Assembly: GCA_016717855.1 (NCBI GenBank)
Contig: JADKEV010000023.1
Location: 1-64,000 of the forward strand
Direction of reading: 5' to 3'
Source of the DNA: Betaproteobacteria bacterium
Lineage (GTDB): Bacteria; Pseudomonadota; Gammaproteobacteria; Burkholderiales; Casimicrobiaceae
DNA: 64,000 nucleotides
A program made the translations under genes and the position numbers. Shown here in pieces: positions 26,022 through 36,980 of the stretch. The stretch's first letter is position 1, and each line of letters starts with the position of its first letter. A model generated the notes under the pieces. The model did not search any database. It saw nothing but the letters and a program-made list of their open reading frames with translations, and was not told the DNA's origin.

Positions 26022-26569
26022 GTAGGCTCCATTCCTGCTGCATTGGTGTCACACGATGCGAATGACCGCATCACTCTGTCGCCGGCTACCCCAAAGTGCG
26101 GGTTGGACTTCGGTCTGGCCGCGTGCGCGACAGTCGGGTGAGATCATTCGACCCTTCCGGGGCGGACCAGTGCGGTGGGTATGGTCCGGACGACGCATCC
26201 AGGTGGCTGGCCCGTGTGCGTTCGCGCATGAACCGACTATAGACAAGGTACGACGTTCTGGATATCGATATTCCGCACCGCAGCATAGAAATTTCGCTTA
26301 AAAATCAGAATATTAGAAATATTTTCCGCAGAGTGGAATCAAATCGTACGCCAGCGCACGGATTCATGTTGCGGCACGGAAACTCAAGTACTTGAAAAAC
26401 AAGGGGGATTTGCAGACGCGACACGAAGGAAGAACGCGGCGCAATGGAAACAGATTGTCGCCGGGCCCAAATTCGACCCTCGTCCCCTCGTCCTACCACG
26501 TCAACGGGAACCTGATGTGTGGCGCAATTGAAACAGCAGGGATTCGTACGTCCTGCGACCTGCAAGATT
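26022..26569. other. 548-bp gene-free region upstream of aceA
   Basis: No credible gene seen on either strand; the open frames here are unlike proteins. An AT-rich island at about 26228-26350 contains the palindrome ATATCGATAT (26262-26271) and the inverted repeat AATATT-AGA-AATATT (26309-26323). These are candidate regulator sites for aceA. A weak minus-strand -10, TATAGT, lies at 26241-26236 without a good -35. Confidence 0.4.
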
Positions 26570-27847
26570 TCACGCGAGCATGTCGGCCCAGACATTGCGC
26601 GCCCAGGCGAACGCGTACTGGCCTTCGATCTCGGACGGACCGGCGGACAGGCCGCCGCTCCCCGCCACCGCCTCCATCGTCTTCTTTTCCGCGCTATAGC
26701 GATGCACCGACGCCACATGGACGACGTTCTTGTCGTCGATGAAGCTGTAGCACGTATTGGCGACGACCGGCTCCTGCGTGTATGACCGGTTGGAGAGCAT
26801 GGCGACGATCGCATTGGCGGCGACCTTGCCATGCTGGTTGGCCATGTGCCCGGACTTGGGCATCGCCGGCGCCGGCTGGATCGCGTCCCCCAGCACGTGT
26901 ATGCCCGGTTGCGCGGTCGATTCGAAGTTGCGGAAGTCGACCTGGCAAAAGCGGTCGTTGGCGTTGGCCATTCCCGCCTGGCGCGCGATGGCGCCCGCGC
27001 GCTGCGGCGGAATCACGTTAAGGACGCCGTACTTGACCTCGTCGAACTCGAGCTTCGCGGTCATGGTCGCGACGTTCACGTCGAGCAGCGTGCTGTTCGG
27101 CCGGTACTCGACGAGCCCCTTGTACTGTCCATTCCAGGCCGCCATGAACAGGCCTTTCTTGGATTGCACGTCCTCGTTCGCGTCGAGTATGAGCACCTTG
27201 GACCGGGGTTTGCGGTTCTGGAAGTACCACGCAACCTGGCACGCGCGCTCGTAGGGGCCGGGCGGGCAGCGATACGGCGCTTTCGGAATGTGCATCACGA
27301 ACACGCCGCCGTCGGGCATGTCCTCGAGCTGGCGGCGCAGCGCGACCGTCTGTTCGCCGGCCTTCCAGGCATGCAGCACCTGCGCCTGCGCGGCGGCATT
27401 GTTAAGCCCGGGAATCGCGTCGTAGACAAAGTCGATACCCGGCGCCACGACCAGCCGGTCGTAGGCCAGTTCGACGCCGGAACCCAGCTTCACCGTCCTC
27501 TTCTGCGGATCGATCGCGACCGCTTCGTCGCGCAACAGCGTGATGCCGTGGCGAGCCACCAGGTTGTCGTAGCCGGCGGTAAGGTCGGAGACTTCCTTGC
27601 TGCCGCCCAGGACCAGGTTCGACAGCGGGCAGGAGATGAACTTCTCGTTGCGCTCCACCAGCGTCACGCTGATCGTGTTGTTGCTCCACTTGCGGATGTA
27701 CTTCGCGCACGTCGCGCCGCCGAAACCGCCGCCGACGACGACGACGCGCGGGCCGGGACCGGCGCTCATCCCCGCGCATGCGGCCAGGGATCCGGTCGCG
27801 GCGAGCGCGCCGCCGGTCTTCAGGAAATCGCGTCGCGTCAGATTCAT
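26570..27847 (-). CDS. fccB: flavocytochrome c sulfide dehydrogenase flavoprotein subunit
   Basis: A 425-residue periplasmic FAD enzyme. A twin-arginine type signal (MNLTRRDFLKTGGALAATGSLAACAG) precedes the FAD-binding VVVVGGGFGGATCAKYIR. It then has the FccB/SoxF blocks KFISCPLSNLVLGG and PPGPYERACQ, the latter with one of the cysteines expected of the redox-active pair, and GIHVLGDAIQPAPAMPKSGHMANQHGKVAA. Its C-terminal domain is typical of FCSD. It oxidises sulfide to sulfur or polysulfide and passes electrons to a cytochrome c, which is encoded 13 bp upstream. Confidence 0.92.
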   Translation of the reverse strand: MNLTRRDFLKTGGALAATGSLAACAGMSAGPGPRVVVVGGGFGGATCAKYIRKWSNNTISVTLVERNEKFISCPLSNLVLGGSKEVSDLTAGYDNLVARHGITLLRDEAVAIDPQKRTVKLGSGVELAYDRLVVAPGIDFVYDAIPGLNNAAAQAQVLHAWKAGEQTVALRRQLEDMPDGGVFVMHIPKAPYRCPPGPYERACQVAWYFQNRKPRSKVLILDANEDVQSKKGLFMAAWNGQYKGLVEYRPNSTLLDVNVATMTAKLEFDEVKYGVLNVIPPQRAGAIARQAGMANANDRFCQVDFRNFESTAQPGIHVLGDAIQPAPAMPKSGHMANQHGKVAANAIVAMLSNRSYTQEPVVANTCYSFIDDKNVVHVASVHRYSAEKKTMEAVAGSGGLSAGPSEIEGQYAFAWARNVWADMLA

Positions 27848-27860
27848 GGCCGGCTCCCGT

Positions 27861-28160
27861 TCAGTTCTTCAGCGACGAAAAGTAGGCCGCGAGCGCGTCG
27901 ATTTCCGCGTCGGTATAGCCCTTGGAGATCTGATGCATGATCGTCGCGGTGCGCTTGCCCGCCTTGAATTCCTGCATCTGCTGGACGATGTAGGGCTTGG
28001 CCATCCCCGAGAGCGACGGCATGCCGCCCTGGCTGCGGCCGTCGGTGCCGTGGCAATTCGCGCAGTTCGATGCCAGCAGCCGCGTGTGATTGGTGTCCTG
28101 GGCGCAGACCGGAGCCGCGCCGCCCAAGGCAAGAACGAACACGAGAGATCGCAGGACCAT
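27861..28160 (-). CDS. monohaem cytochrome c, probable partner of FccB
   Basis: About 99 residues from ATG 28160 (MVLRSLVFVLALGGAAPVCA signal peptide). The haem-binding CANCH is near residue 34 of that reading, followed by GTDGRSQGGMPSLSGM with a likely axial methionine further on (ATIMHQISKGYTDAEIDALAAYFSSLK, the usual class I C-terminus). Upstream in-frame ATG 28202 would add 14 residues unlike a signal peptide. It probably accepts electrons from the flavoprotein encoded next (FccA-like), periplasmic. Confidence 0.88.
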   Translation of the reverse strand: MVLRSLVFVLALGGAAPVCAQDTNHTRLLASNCANCHGTDGRSQGGMPSLSGMAKPYIVQQMQEFKAGKRTATIMHQISKGYTDAEIDALAAYFSSLKN

Positions 28161-28202
28161 CGGAGGCCTCCATCGGATTGGCGGGAACGGGCAGAAAAGC
28201 AA

Positions 28203-28234
28203 AACGCCGTCCGGATTTAATCACGAACGGCGTT
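28203..28234 (-). terminator. rho-independent terminator of clpA
   Basis: On the minus strand AACGCCGT and ACGGCGTT form an 8-bp stem around a 16-base loop. The stem is followed by TTGCTTTT. It lies between the clpA stop (28288) and the cytochrome c start (28160). Confidence 0.75.
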
Positions 28235-28287
28235 GCATTGCCAGAACGAATCCGCGGCGCGCCGCGCGTTCGTTCGCTTGCGAAGGC

Positions 28288-30561
<2,274 letters not shown>

Positions 30562-30660
30562 TGTGTCCTCGGTTTCCAACATGGTGCCGGCTGCCGGCGG
30601 CCGGCGGCAAATCCAGACCCGATACCGCTTGCGGCCATCGCACCGCTCTTACTGCGCATC

Positions 30661-30969
30661 CTAATTCTCTTCCATCGTACACTGCAATGGGTGTTGATGA
30701 CTTTTTGCAAGTTCGATCACCTGCTCGACCTTGGTCGCGGCGACTTCACGGGTATAGATGCCGCACACGCCCATCCCGTCCCGGTGCACTTTCAGCATCA
30801 CCTGCGTGGCCTGCTCGCGGCTCATCGCGAAGACGGTCTGCAGGACGACGACGACAAAATCCATCGGCGTGTAGTCGTCGTTGAGGAGCATGACCTTGTA
30901 CATCGGAGGCGGCTTGAGTTTTGCCTTTTCCGCTTCGAGGATGCTGCCTTCGCGTTCCTTGTTTGCCAT
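30661..30969 (-). CDS. clpS: ATP-dependent Clp protease adaptor ClpS
   Basis: A 102-residue adaptor that hands N-degron substrates to ClpA. The core MYKVMLLNDDYTPMDFVVVVLQTVF contains the conserved NDDYTPM that forms the N-degron pocket, followed by HRDGMGVCGIYTREVAATKVEQV. The N-terminal extension is of the usual length. It precedes clpA by about 100 bp on the same strand. Confidence 0.95.
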   Translation of the reverse strand: MANKEREGSILEAEKAKLKPPPMYKVMLLNDDYTPMDFVVVVLQTVFAMSREQATQVMLKVHRDGMGVCGIYTREVAATKVEQVIELAKSHQHPLQCTMEEN

Positions 30970-31209
30970 CAGGGATAGAGTACCGGAATTCCTCGAAGGT
31001 TGAGGATAACAGTGGCTTTTTCAAGTGCGCAAGAGGCGTCGCGGGGGTGCTTGACTGCCCGTCAACCAGGAGCGCATAAAACGCGAAGTGGCTAAAGCGT
31101 CTCTGCCGTAGCGGTTTCCTGGGGGATTCGTAGTTGCCGGATGTGGTGCTTGCAGCCATTCGAACTGGCGCGAGCCAATCCGTCGACCAACCCGGAGGGA
31201 GCTGGAATT

Positions 31210-31335
31210 ATGGCAACGGGCGCCGTCAAATGGTTCAATGATTCCAAGGGTTATGGATTTGTCACGCCGGACGACGGGGGCATTTTCGGCCGCGGGCCGC
31301 TGCGGGCGGGACTTCGGGCGGATTGTGCAAAATAG
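31210..31335 (+). pseudogene. truncated cold-shock protein gene
   Basis: A strong ribosome binding site (GGAGGGAGC) leads into MATGAVKWFNDSKGYGFVTPDDGG, the first 24 residues of a CspA/CspD-type nucleic-acid binding protein with RNP1 (KGYGFV). Homology then stops and a short unrelated tail ends at a TAG. A normal Csp has about 67-70 residues, including the RNP2 block VFVHFSAI, which is missing. The remaining peptide could not form the beta-barrel. csp, clpS and clpA are commonly neighbours in betaproteobacteria. Confidence 0.75.
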
Positions 31336-31449
31336 CAACATTCCGGGGAAGCGCTGGCCGTCGGGCAATTCCCCTACTGCCTGCGCGGGCGGCGCGGGCC
31401 GATCGGGCAAAGCGCTTATCATACTCACCCAACCACCCGCTCCTGCCGT

Positions 31450-32004
31450 ATGTCCACCATCATCCTGTTCAACAAGCCCTTCGGCGTGATTTGCCAATTC
31501 AGCCGCGACGGCGACAAGCCGACGCTGAAGGACTTTATCAAGGTGCCCGACGTTTATCCAGCCGGAAGGCTGGATACCGACAGCGAAGGACTGCTGGTGC
31601 TCACCGACGACGGCCGCTGGCAGGCCAGGATTGCCGATCCGAAGGGCAGGATGCAGAAGTCCTACTGGGCGCAGGTCGAAGGCGAACCGGCGGACGACAG
31701 GCTCGCTACGCTGCGGGCCGGGCTGGACCTGGGCGACTTCGTGACCGCTCCGGCCGCCGCGGAGCGCATTCCCGAACCGCCCGGCTTGTGGGCGCGCAAT
31801 CCGCCGATACGCTATCGGGCGCACATTCCCACGGCCTGGCTGGCCATCACTATCGCCGAAGGCAAGAACCGGCAAGTCAGGCGGATGACGGCGAAGATCG
31901 GCCATCCCACGTTGCGCCTGATCCGCGCGCGCGTCGGCCCGTGGGATCTGGGCGATCTGGCCCCGGGTGCGTGGCGCGAAGCGCCCTTTGCTCCTGTGCA
32001 ATGA
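31450..32004 (+). CDS. rluE: 23S rRNA pseudouridine synthase RluE-like
   Basis: A 184-residue RsuA/RluB/E/F-family enzyme lacking the S4 domain, as expected for RluE. The catalytic motif is YPAGRLDTDSEGLLVLTDDG (active-site Asp in GRLD, residues about 39-43). The C-terminal ITIAEGKNRQVRRMTAKIGHPTLRLIR is a further family signature. E. coli RluE modifies U2457 of 23S rRNA. Confidence 0.92.
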   Translation: MSTIILFNKPFGVICQFSRDGDKPTLKDFIKVPDVYPAGRLDTDSEGLLVLTDDGRWQARIADPKGRMQKSYWAQVEGEPADDRLATLRAGLDLGDFVTAPAAAERIPEPPGLWARNPPIRYRAHIPTAWLAITIAEGKNRQVRRMTAKIGHPTLRLIRARVGPWDLGDLAPGAWREAPFAPVQ

Positions 32005-32124
32005 GCGTCGCGCCGGTTACACTTCGGGTAAACGCGCACCCGAAACCCGCACTGGAACTCCCCCCGCAATGACCCGCCCCGCACTCCCCTCTTTCCGCAC
32101 GCCTGCCAGCCGCCGGTCCCGCGC

Positions 32125-33486
32125 ATGATCATGCGCCTGCTGTCCCGGCTCGGACTGGGCGGGAAATCCAAGCCGACCGTCGTGCCCGCGGCGCGCTTCG
32201 GCGTCAGCAACGAGGGCGTGAGCGGCGGGGCGATGCAGGTGATCGAACGGCTCCAGGGCAAGGGCTACGTCGCGTTCATCGTCGGCGGCGCTGTCCGCGA
32301 CCTGTTGCTCGGGTTCAAGCCCAAGGACTTCGACATCGCGACCAATGCGACCCCTGAACAGATCAAGCCGCTGTTCCGGCGCGCCTTCATCATCGGCCGC
32401 CGCTTCCGGCTGGTCCATGTGCTCGCGGGCGCGGAAACCATCGAGGTATCGACCTTTCGCGCGGCCCAGGACAGCAACGACTCGCACGCCGACGAACATG
32501 GCCGGATCCTCTCCGACAACGTCTTCGGCAGCCAGGGCGACGATGCGGCCCGCCGGGACTTCACCGTCAACGCGCTCTATTACGATCCGGTCGCCGAGGA
32601 AATCTGGGATTACCTGGGCAGCCTGAAGGACATCAAGGCCCGGCAGCTACGCCTGATCGGCGACCCGGAAACCCGCTATCGCGAAGACCCGGTGCGCATG
32701 CTGCGCGCGGTCCGGCTGTCGTCGAAGCTCGGGCTCGCCATTTCCACCAAGTCGCGCACGCCGATCAAGCGCCTCGCCCCGCTGCTCTCGAACGTTCCGC
32801 CCTCGCGCCTGTTCGACGAAATGCTCAAGCTGCTGCTCTCGGGGCATGCGGTCGCGACGCTCTCGACGCTGCGCCGCGAAGGCCTGCATCACGGCCTGCT
32901 GCCGCTGCTGGACATGATTCTCGAGCAGCCGCAAGGACAGAAGTTCATCGAGCTCGCGCTGGCCGACACCGACGAGCGGGTGCGCGAAGGCAAGCCCGTA
33001 TCCCCCAGTTTCCTGTTCGCCACGTTGCTGTGGCACGACGTCAACCAGGCATGGGAAGCCGGCAAGAAGGCGGGCGAGCGGCCCATCCCCGCGTTGCACG
33101 CGGCGATGGACGCGGTGCTCGAGCGCCAGGCCGAGCAGCTGTCGATCCCCAAGCGCTTCGTCGGGGTGATGAAGGAGATCTGGACGCTGCAGCCGCGCTT
33201 CGAACAGCGCTCGGGCCAGCGGCCGTTCCGACTGCTCGAGACCGAGCGCTTCCGCGCGGCCTACGACTTCCTCGCGCTGCGCTCCCGGAGCGGCGAAACG
33301 CCGCTGGAACTCGCGCAGTGGTGGCTGGCCTTCCAGAACGCCGAAGGCGACATGCGCACCGACCTGCTGCGGCAGGACGAGCACGTGCCCGATGCCACCA
33401 AGCGGCGGCGCCGCCCCCGCAAGCGCCGTACGGGCGAACAGGCGGGGGCGCCCGCGCCGGAATCCGCCGGACCCGCGCCGGAATGA
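32125..33486 (+). CDS. pcnB: polynucleotide adenylyltransferase (poly(A) polymerase I)
   Basis: A 453-residue nucleotidyltransferase that adds poly(A) tails marking RNA for decay. Class II signature: YVAFIVGGAVRDLLLGFKPKDFDIATNATPEQIK (GG motif and DxD at residues about 50-77). RRFRLVHVL, RRDFTVNALYYDPV and GDPETRYREDPVRMLRAVR are typical of PcnB rather than CCA-adding enzyme. The C-terminus is basic (TKRRRRPRKRR), as in PcnB. Start MIMRLLSRLGLGG. It overlaps folK by 4 bp (ATGA). Confidence 0.93.
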   Translation: MIMRLLSRLGLGGKSKPTVVPAARFGVSNEGVSGGAMQVIERLQGKGYVAFIVGGAVRDLLLGFKPKDFDIATNATPEQIKPLFRRAFIIGRRFRLVHVLAGAETIEVSTFRAAQDSNDSHADEHGRILSDNVFGSQGDDAARRDFTVNALYYDPVAEEIWDYLGSLKDIKARQLRLIGDPETRYREDPVRMLRAVRLSSKLGLAISTKSRTPIKRLAPLLSNVPPSRLFDEMLKLLLSGHAVATLSTLRREGLHHGLLPLLDMILEQPQGQKFIELALADTDERVREGKPVSPSFLFATLLWHDVNQAWEAGKKAGERPIPALHAAMDAVLERQAEQLSIPKRFVGVMKEIWTLQPRFEQRSGQRPFRLLETERFRAAYDFLALRSRSGETPLELAQWWLAFQNAEGDMRTDLLRQDEHVPDATKRRRRPRKRRTGEQAGAPAPESAGPAPE

Positions 33487-33995
33487 AGCGCCGCGCCTAC
33501 ATCGGACTGGGCAGCAACCTGGGCGATCGGGAGGGCCGGTTGCGCGCGGCGATCAAAGCGCTGGGCAAGATTGCCGGCATCAGCGTGGCTACCGCATCCG
33601 CGATCTATGTCTCGGCGCCGGTGGGGGCCAGCGAGCCGCAGCCCGATTATTTCAATGCCGTCGTCGCCATCGACACGACACTGGCTCCCCGGGCGCTGCT
33701 CGATGCGCTCCAGCGCATCGAGCACGACGCCGGGCGCGCCCGCGTGGCGGGAGAACGCAACACCGCGCGCACGCTCGATCTCGACATATTGCTCATCGCC
33801 GACGTGATCATCGACGAGCCCGGGCTGCACGTGCCGCATCCGCGGCTGCATGACCGCGCATTCGTCGTGCTGCCGCTGCTGGAGATCGCGCCGGACTGCG
33901 TCATCCCCGGCCTGGGGCCGCTGCGCGCGCTGCTGCCGCGCGTCGCCGGGCAGAGTATCCGGCGCGCGCCGTCGCCCGCCGCTGCCGCCGCCTGA
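33483..33995 (+). CDS. folK: 6-hydroxymethyl-7,8-dihydropterin pyrophosphokinase
   Basis: A 170-residue HPPK of the folate pathway, transferring pyrophosphate from ATP. It starts MKRRAYIGLGSNLGDREGRLRAA with the conserved GLGSNLGD and contains the substrate-binding DYFNAVVAIDT. The signature RTLDLDILLIADVIIDEPGLHVPHPRLHDRAFVVLPLLEIAPD includes the Mg-binding DLD. ATG 33483 is coupled to pcnB. The pcnB-folK order is common in betaproteobacteria. Confidence 0.95.
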   Translation: MKRRAYIGLGSNLGDREGRLRAAIKALGKIAGISVATASAIYVSAPVGASEPQPDYFNAVVAIDTTLAPRALLDALQRIEHDAGRARVAGERNTARTLDLDILLIADVIIDEPGLHVPHPRLHDRAFVVLPLLEIAPDCVIPGLGPLRALLPRVAGQSIRRAPSPAAAAA

Positions 33996-34640
33996 ATGGA
34001 CCTGTCCCGCGTCCGCTACGTGGTCGTCGAAGGCCCGATCGGCGTGGGCAAGACCAGCCTGGCGCGACAGATCGCCCACCATCTCGAAGGCGACCTGCTG
34101 CTGGAAGCCCCGGAGGACAACCCGTTCCTGCCGCAGTTCTATCGGGACATGGCGCGCTACGCGCTGCCCACGCAGCTCAACTTCCTGTTCCAGCGCGTCG
34201 ACCAGATCCGCCCGCTGCTGCAGCCGGACATGTTCCGGCGCGCCACGGTGGCCGATTTCCTGTTCGACAAGGACCCTCTGTTCGCCCGGATCAACCTCTC
34301 CGACGACGAGTTCGCGCTGTACGAAAAGATCTACACGTACCTGAAGCCGCAGACGCCGACGCCGGATCTGGTGATCTACCTGCAGGCCAGGATCGAGACC
34401 CTGGTCGAGCGCGTCGCGCGCCGCGGCGCCGCGATGGAACAGGGGATCAGCGAAACGTATCTGGCGCGGCTGGCCGACGGCTATGCCCGGTTCTTCCACC
34501 AGTACGACGCGGCGCCGCTGCTCGTCGTCAACAGCGACCAGCTGAACTTCGTCGACAACCCCGACCACCTGCACCTGCTGCTGCAGCAAGTCGCCACGAT
34601 GCGCGGGCGGCGGGAGTTCTTCAACGTCGCCGGAGCGTAG
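33996..34640 (+). CDS. deoxynucleoside kinase (deoxyadenosine/deoxyguanosine kinase type)
   Basis: A 214-residue dNK-family kinase. The P-loop is VVVEGPIGVGKTSLAR at residues about 9-24, followed by LLLEAPEDNPFLPQFYRDMARYALPTQLNFL, with the conserved glutamate and tyrosine. PDLVIYLQA and the lid RVARRGAAMEQGISETYLARL follow. It salvages deoxynucleosides. ATG follows the folK stop directly, so pcnB-folK-kinase is one operon. In relatives panB often comes next; here dispersed repeats follow instead. Confidence 0.88.
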   Translation: MDLSRVRYVVVEGPIGVGKTSLARQIAHHLEGDLLLEAPEDNPFLPQFYRDMARYALPTQLNFLFQRVDQIRPLLQPDMFRRATVADFLFDKDPLFARINLSDDEFALYEKIYTYLKPQTPTPDLVIYLQARIETLVERVARRGAAMEQGISETYLARLADGYARFFHQYDAAPLLVVNSDQLNFVDNPDHLHLLLQQVATMRGRREFFNVAGA

Positions 34641-34692
34641 ACCGGCGCGTATCCGCCATTGCGTTCGATTGGTGAAGGGTCGGCGAAACCGC

Positions 34693-34795
34693 AGGATGGG
34701 TGGAGCAGTAGCGATCCCATCATCGACTCAGGCGCCGCCCACGGCGAGGCCCCTCGAACGAGATGGGTATCGCTGCGCTCCACCCGTCCTACGGG
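34693..34795. repeat. inverted pair of the GTAGGATGGGTGGAGCGCAG repeat
   Basis: One degenerate unit on the plus strand (34693-34720) and one well-kept unit on the minus strand (34762-34795), separated by about 40 bp. They could pair into a large hairpin between two convergent genes (kinase and EamA transporter). Confidence 0.8.
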
Positions 34796-34808
34796 AGTTT
34801 CGCGGACT

Positions 34809-35681
34809 TTACTCGCGCCGCCACAGCACCAGCACGCTCCCCGCCAGCACCAGCGCCATCCCGGCGAGCGCCGGCGCGGTCCAGACGTAATCCTCGAAGA
34901 TCGTCGAGATGATCATCGCGATCACCGGAATCGCCGCCGACGTGTAGCCGGCGCGCCCGGCGCCGATGCGCTTGAGCAACGTCAAGTATCCGACGAAGGC
35001 GATCACCGACCCGATCGCCGTCAGGTACACGAGCGAGGCCATGTACGCGGCCGACTCGTCCCAGTTGAACGCGATGCCGGCCGCCACGCAATAGAGCGCG
35101 ACGGAGATCGAGCCGTAGAGCATCGACCACGCCATGCACGGCAGCACGCGGACGCCATCCTTGTACAGGCGCTGCGACCACAGGTTGCCTGCCGACGCGC
35201 CCAGCGTACCCAGGACAGCGAAGATCAGCCCCTTGACCTGCGCCATGTCGGCGCGGACTTCGGCGATCTCCGGCCAGAACACCAGCGCCACCCCGAGCAG
35301 ACCGCAGGTGGCGCCGATGAGCAGGCGCGGGGCCAGCACCTGCCCGAACAGGAAGTGCGCGCCCAGCAGGTTCCAGAACACCATCAGCACGAACACGACT
35401 GCTACCAACCCCGAGGTCAGGTATTGCTCGGCGAGGTAGACGAATACGTAGTTGAGCGCGAACTGCAGCATTCCCAGCAGCGCGAACGACAGATGCATCC
35501 GGCGATCGAACCGCAGGCTTTCGCGGCTGGCGGCGCACCAGGCGAACAGGATCAGCGCTGCGGCCGCGAAGCGGTACGCAACCGAGACCTCGGGCGCGAC
35601 GACGCCGTATTGGTACTTGATGACCAGCCAGGTCGAGCCCCAGATCGCGGACGGGACCGCAAACAGCAGCCAATTGGGCAA
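34809..35681 (-). CDS. EamA/DMT family transporter
   Basis: A ten-helix inner-membrane protein of the drug/metabolite transporter superfamily, with two EamA repeats. WLLFAVPSAIWGSTWLVIKYQYGVVAPEVSVAYRFAAAALILF is the classic first repeat start, and LGTLGASAGNLWSQRLYKDGVRVLP begins the second. The substrate is unknown. The frame has no ATG at the right place. TTG at 35681 begins (M)PNWLLFAVPSAIWG and lies 4 bp after the stop of the upstream enzyme gene, giving 290 residues, the normal length. Confidence 0.87.
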   Translation of the reverse strand: MPNWLLFAVPSAIWGSTWLVIKYQYGVVAPEVSVAYRFAAAALILFAWCAASRESLRFDRRMHLSFALLGMLQFALNYVFVYLAEQYLTSGLVAVVFVLMVFWNLLGAHFLFGQVLAPRLLIGATCGLLGVALVFWPEIAEVRADMAQVKGLIFAVLGTLGASAGNLWSQRLYKDGVRVLPCMAWSMLYGSISVALYCVAAGIAFNWDESAAYMASLVYLTAIGSVIAFVGYLTLLKRIGAGRAGYTSAAIPVIAMIISTIFEDYVWTAPALAGMALVLAGSVLVLWRRE

Positions 35682-35685
35682 CGGG

Positions 35686-36789
35686 CTATTCCACGACCGC
35701 GGCCGCCACCGCCCTGTCGCGGATCGCCTTCCGGTCCCAGGCGATGCCCAGCCCGGGGTCTGCCGACGGTATGGCGTAGCCGTCACGGATGACGATGCGC
35801 GAGGTCGTGATGTCGTCCAGTTGCGGAATGTACTCGACCCAGGCGGCGTTGGGCACCGCGGCGCAGAGGCCGACATGCAGTTCCATCAGGAAGTGCGGGC
35901 AGATCGGCATGTTGAAGGTCTCGGCCAGGTGCGCGACCTTGAGCCACGGCGTGATCCCGCCGATGCGCGCGACGTCGGCCTGCACGATGCTGCAGGCGCC
36001 GCGCTGCAGGTATTCGCGGAAGTGGCTGGGGTGATAGAGCGATTCGCCGATCGCAATCGGCAGCGTCGTGCTCTGCGACAGCCGCGCGTGGCCGTCGATG
36101 TCCTCGGCCGGCAGCGGTTCCTCGAACCACGCGAGGTCGAGATCGGTGTAGTGCCGGGCGCGGCGGATCGCCTCGCCGACGGTGAACGCCTGGTTCGCGT
36201 CGACCATGATCTCGAAGCCGTTGCCGACCGCGGCGCGCACCGCGGCCAGCCGCGCGACGTCTTCGCTCACGTGCGGGCGGCCGACCTTGATCTTGGCGCC
36301 GCGAAAACCATCCGCCTTCGCCTGCAGCGTCTGCTCGACCAGCGCCTGCGGCTCAAGATGCAGCCAGCCGCCTTCGGTGTTGTAGACCGGCACCTGGCGC
36401 TGCGCGCCCCCGGCCATGATGTGCAGCGGCAGGCCCGCGCGGCGGCAGCGCAGGTCCCACAGCGCGGTGTCGATCGCGGCCAGCGCGAGGCTGGTGATCG
36501 CGCCCACCGCGGTGGCGTGGGTATGGAAGAACAACTCCTTCCAGATCAGTTCCACTTCCGCGGCGTCGCGCCCGAGCAGCCGCGGGCACAGGTGGTCGCG
36601 CAGCAAGGCGACGACCGACGAGCCGCCGGTGCCGATGGTGTACGTGTAGCCGGTGCCTTCCGCGCCGTCGGCGCAGACGATGCGCACCATCGGCGTCTCC
36701 TGCGTGACGAATGACTGGATGGCGTCGGTGCGCTTGACCTTGGGCGTCAGGTCAACCTGCGTGATTTCGATGCGGACGATGTTGGTCAT
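35686..36789 (-). CDS. mandelate racemase/muconate lactonizing enzyme family protein
   Basis: A 367-residue enolase-superfamily enzyme. The catalytic base region is RGAKIKVGRPHV (KxK) at about residue 165. Metal ligands are in MVDANQAF (Asp), WFEEPL (Glu) and AIGESLY (Glu). A likely second catalytic base is His in CPHFLMELH, all in the order of the MR/MLE group. The reaction is abstraction of a proton alpha to a carboxylate; the substrate (sugar acid, muconate or dipeptide) cannot be told. It appears co-transcribed with the EamA transporter downstream. Confidence 0.9.
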   Translation of the reverse strand: MTNIVRIEITQVDLTPKVKRTDAIQSFVTQETPMVRIVCADGAEGTGYTYTIGTGGSSVVALLRDHLCPRLLGRDAAEVELIWKELFFHTHATAVGAITSLALAAIDTALWDLRCRRAGLPLHIMAGGAQRQVPVYNTEGGWLHLEPQALVEQTLQAKADGFRGAKIKVGRPHVSEDVARLAAVRAAVGNGFEIMVDANQAFTVGEAIRRARHYTDLDLAWFEEPLPAEDIDGHARLSQSTTLPIAIGESLYHPSHFREYLQRGACSIVQADVARIGGITPWLKVAHLAETFNMPICPHFLMELHVGLCAAVPNAAWVEYIPQLDDITTSRIVIRDGYAIPSADPGLGIAWDRKAIRDRAVAAAVVE

Positions 36790-36980
36790 GGAGTTCCCGG
36801 CTGGGGGCCGCGGCGGATATGCGGCGGCACAGCATTATAGCGGCAGGCAAGAGCAGAGGTGGACGCGCGCGCTCCCGGCAATTGGCCTTGGAATGCACGC
36901 CCCTTCACGGTATGATGTAAGCGATCACATTCCGGGAGGGAAGAGCCGCGAGAAATTCCTACAAACGCGGCCGTCGGTGC

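Noticed and set aside
26305..26832. A 175-residue minus-strand frame downstream of fccB
   Set aside because: It begins inside fccB in another frame and continues as low-similarity sequence without start signals.
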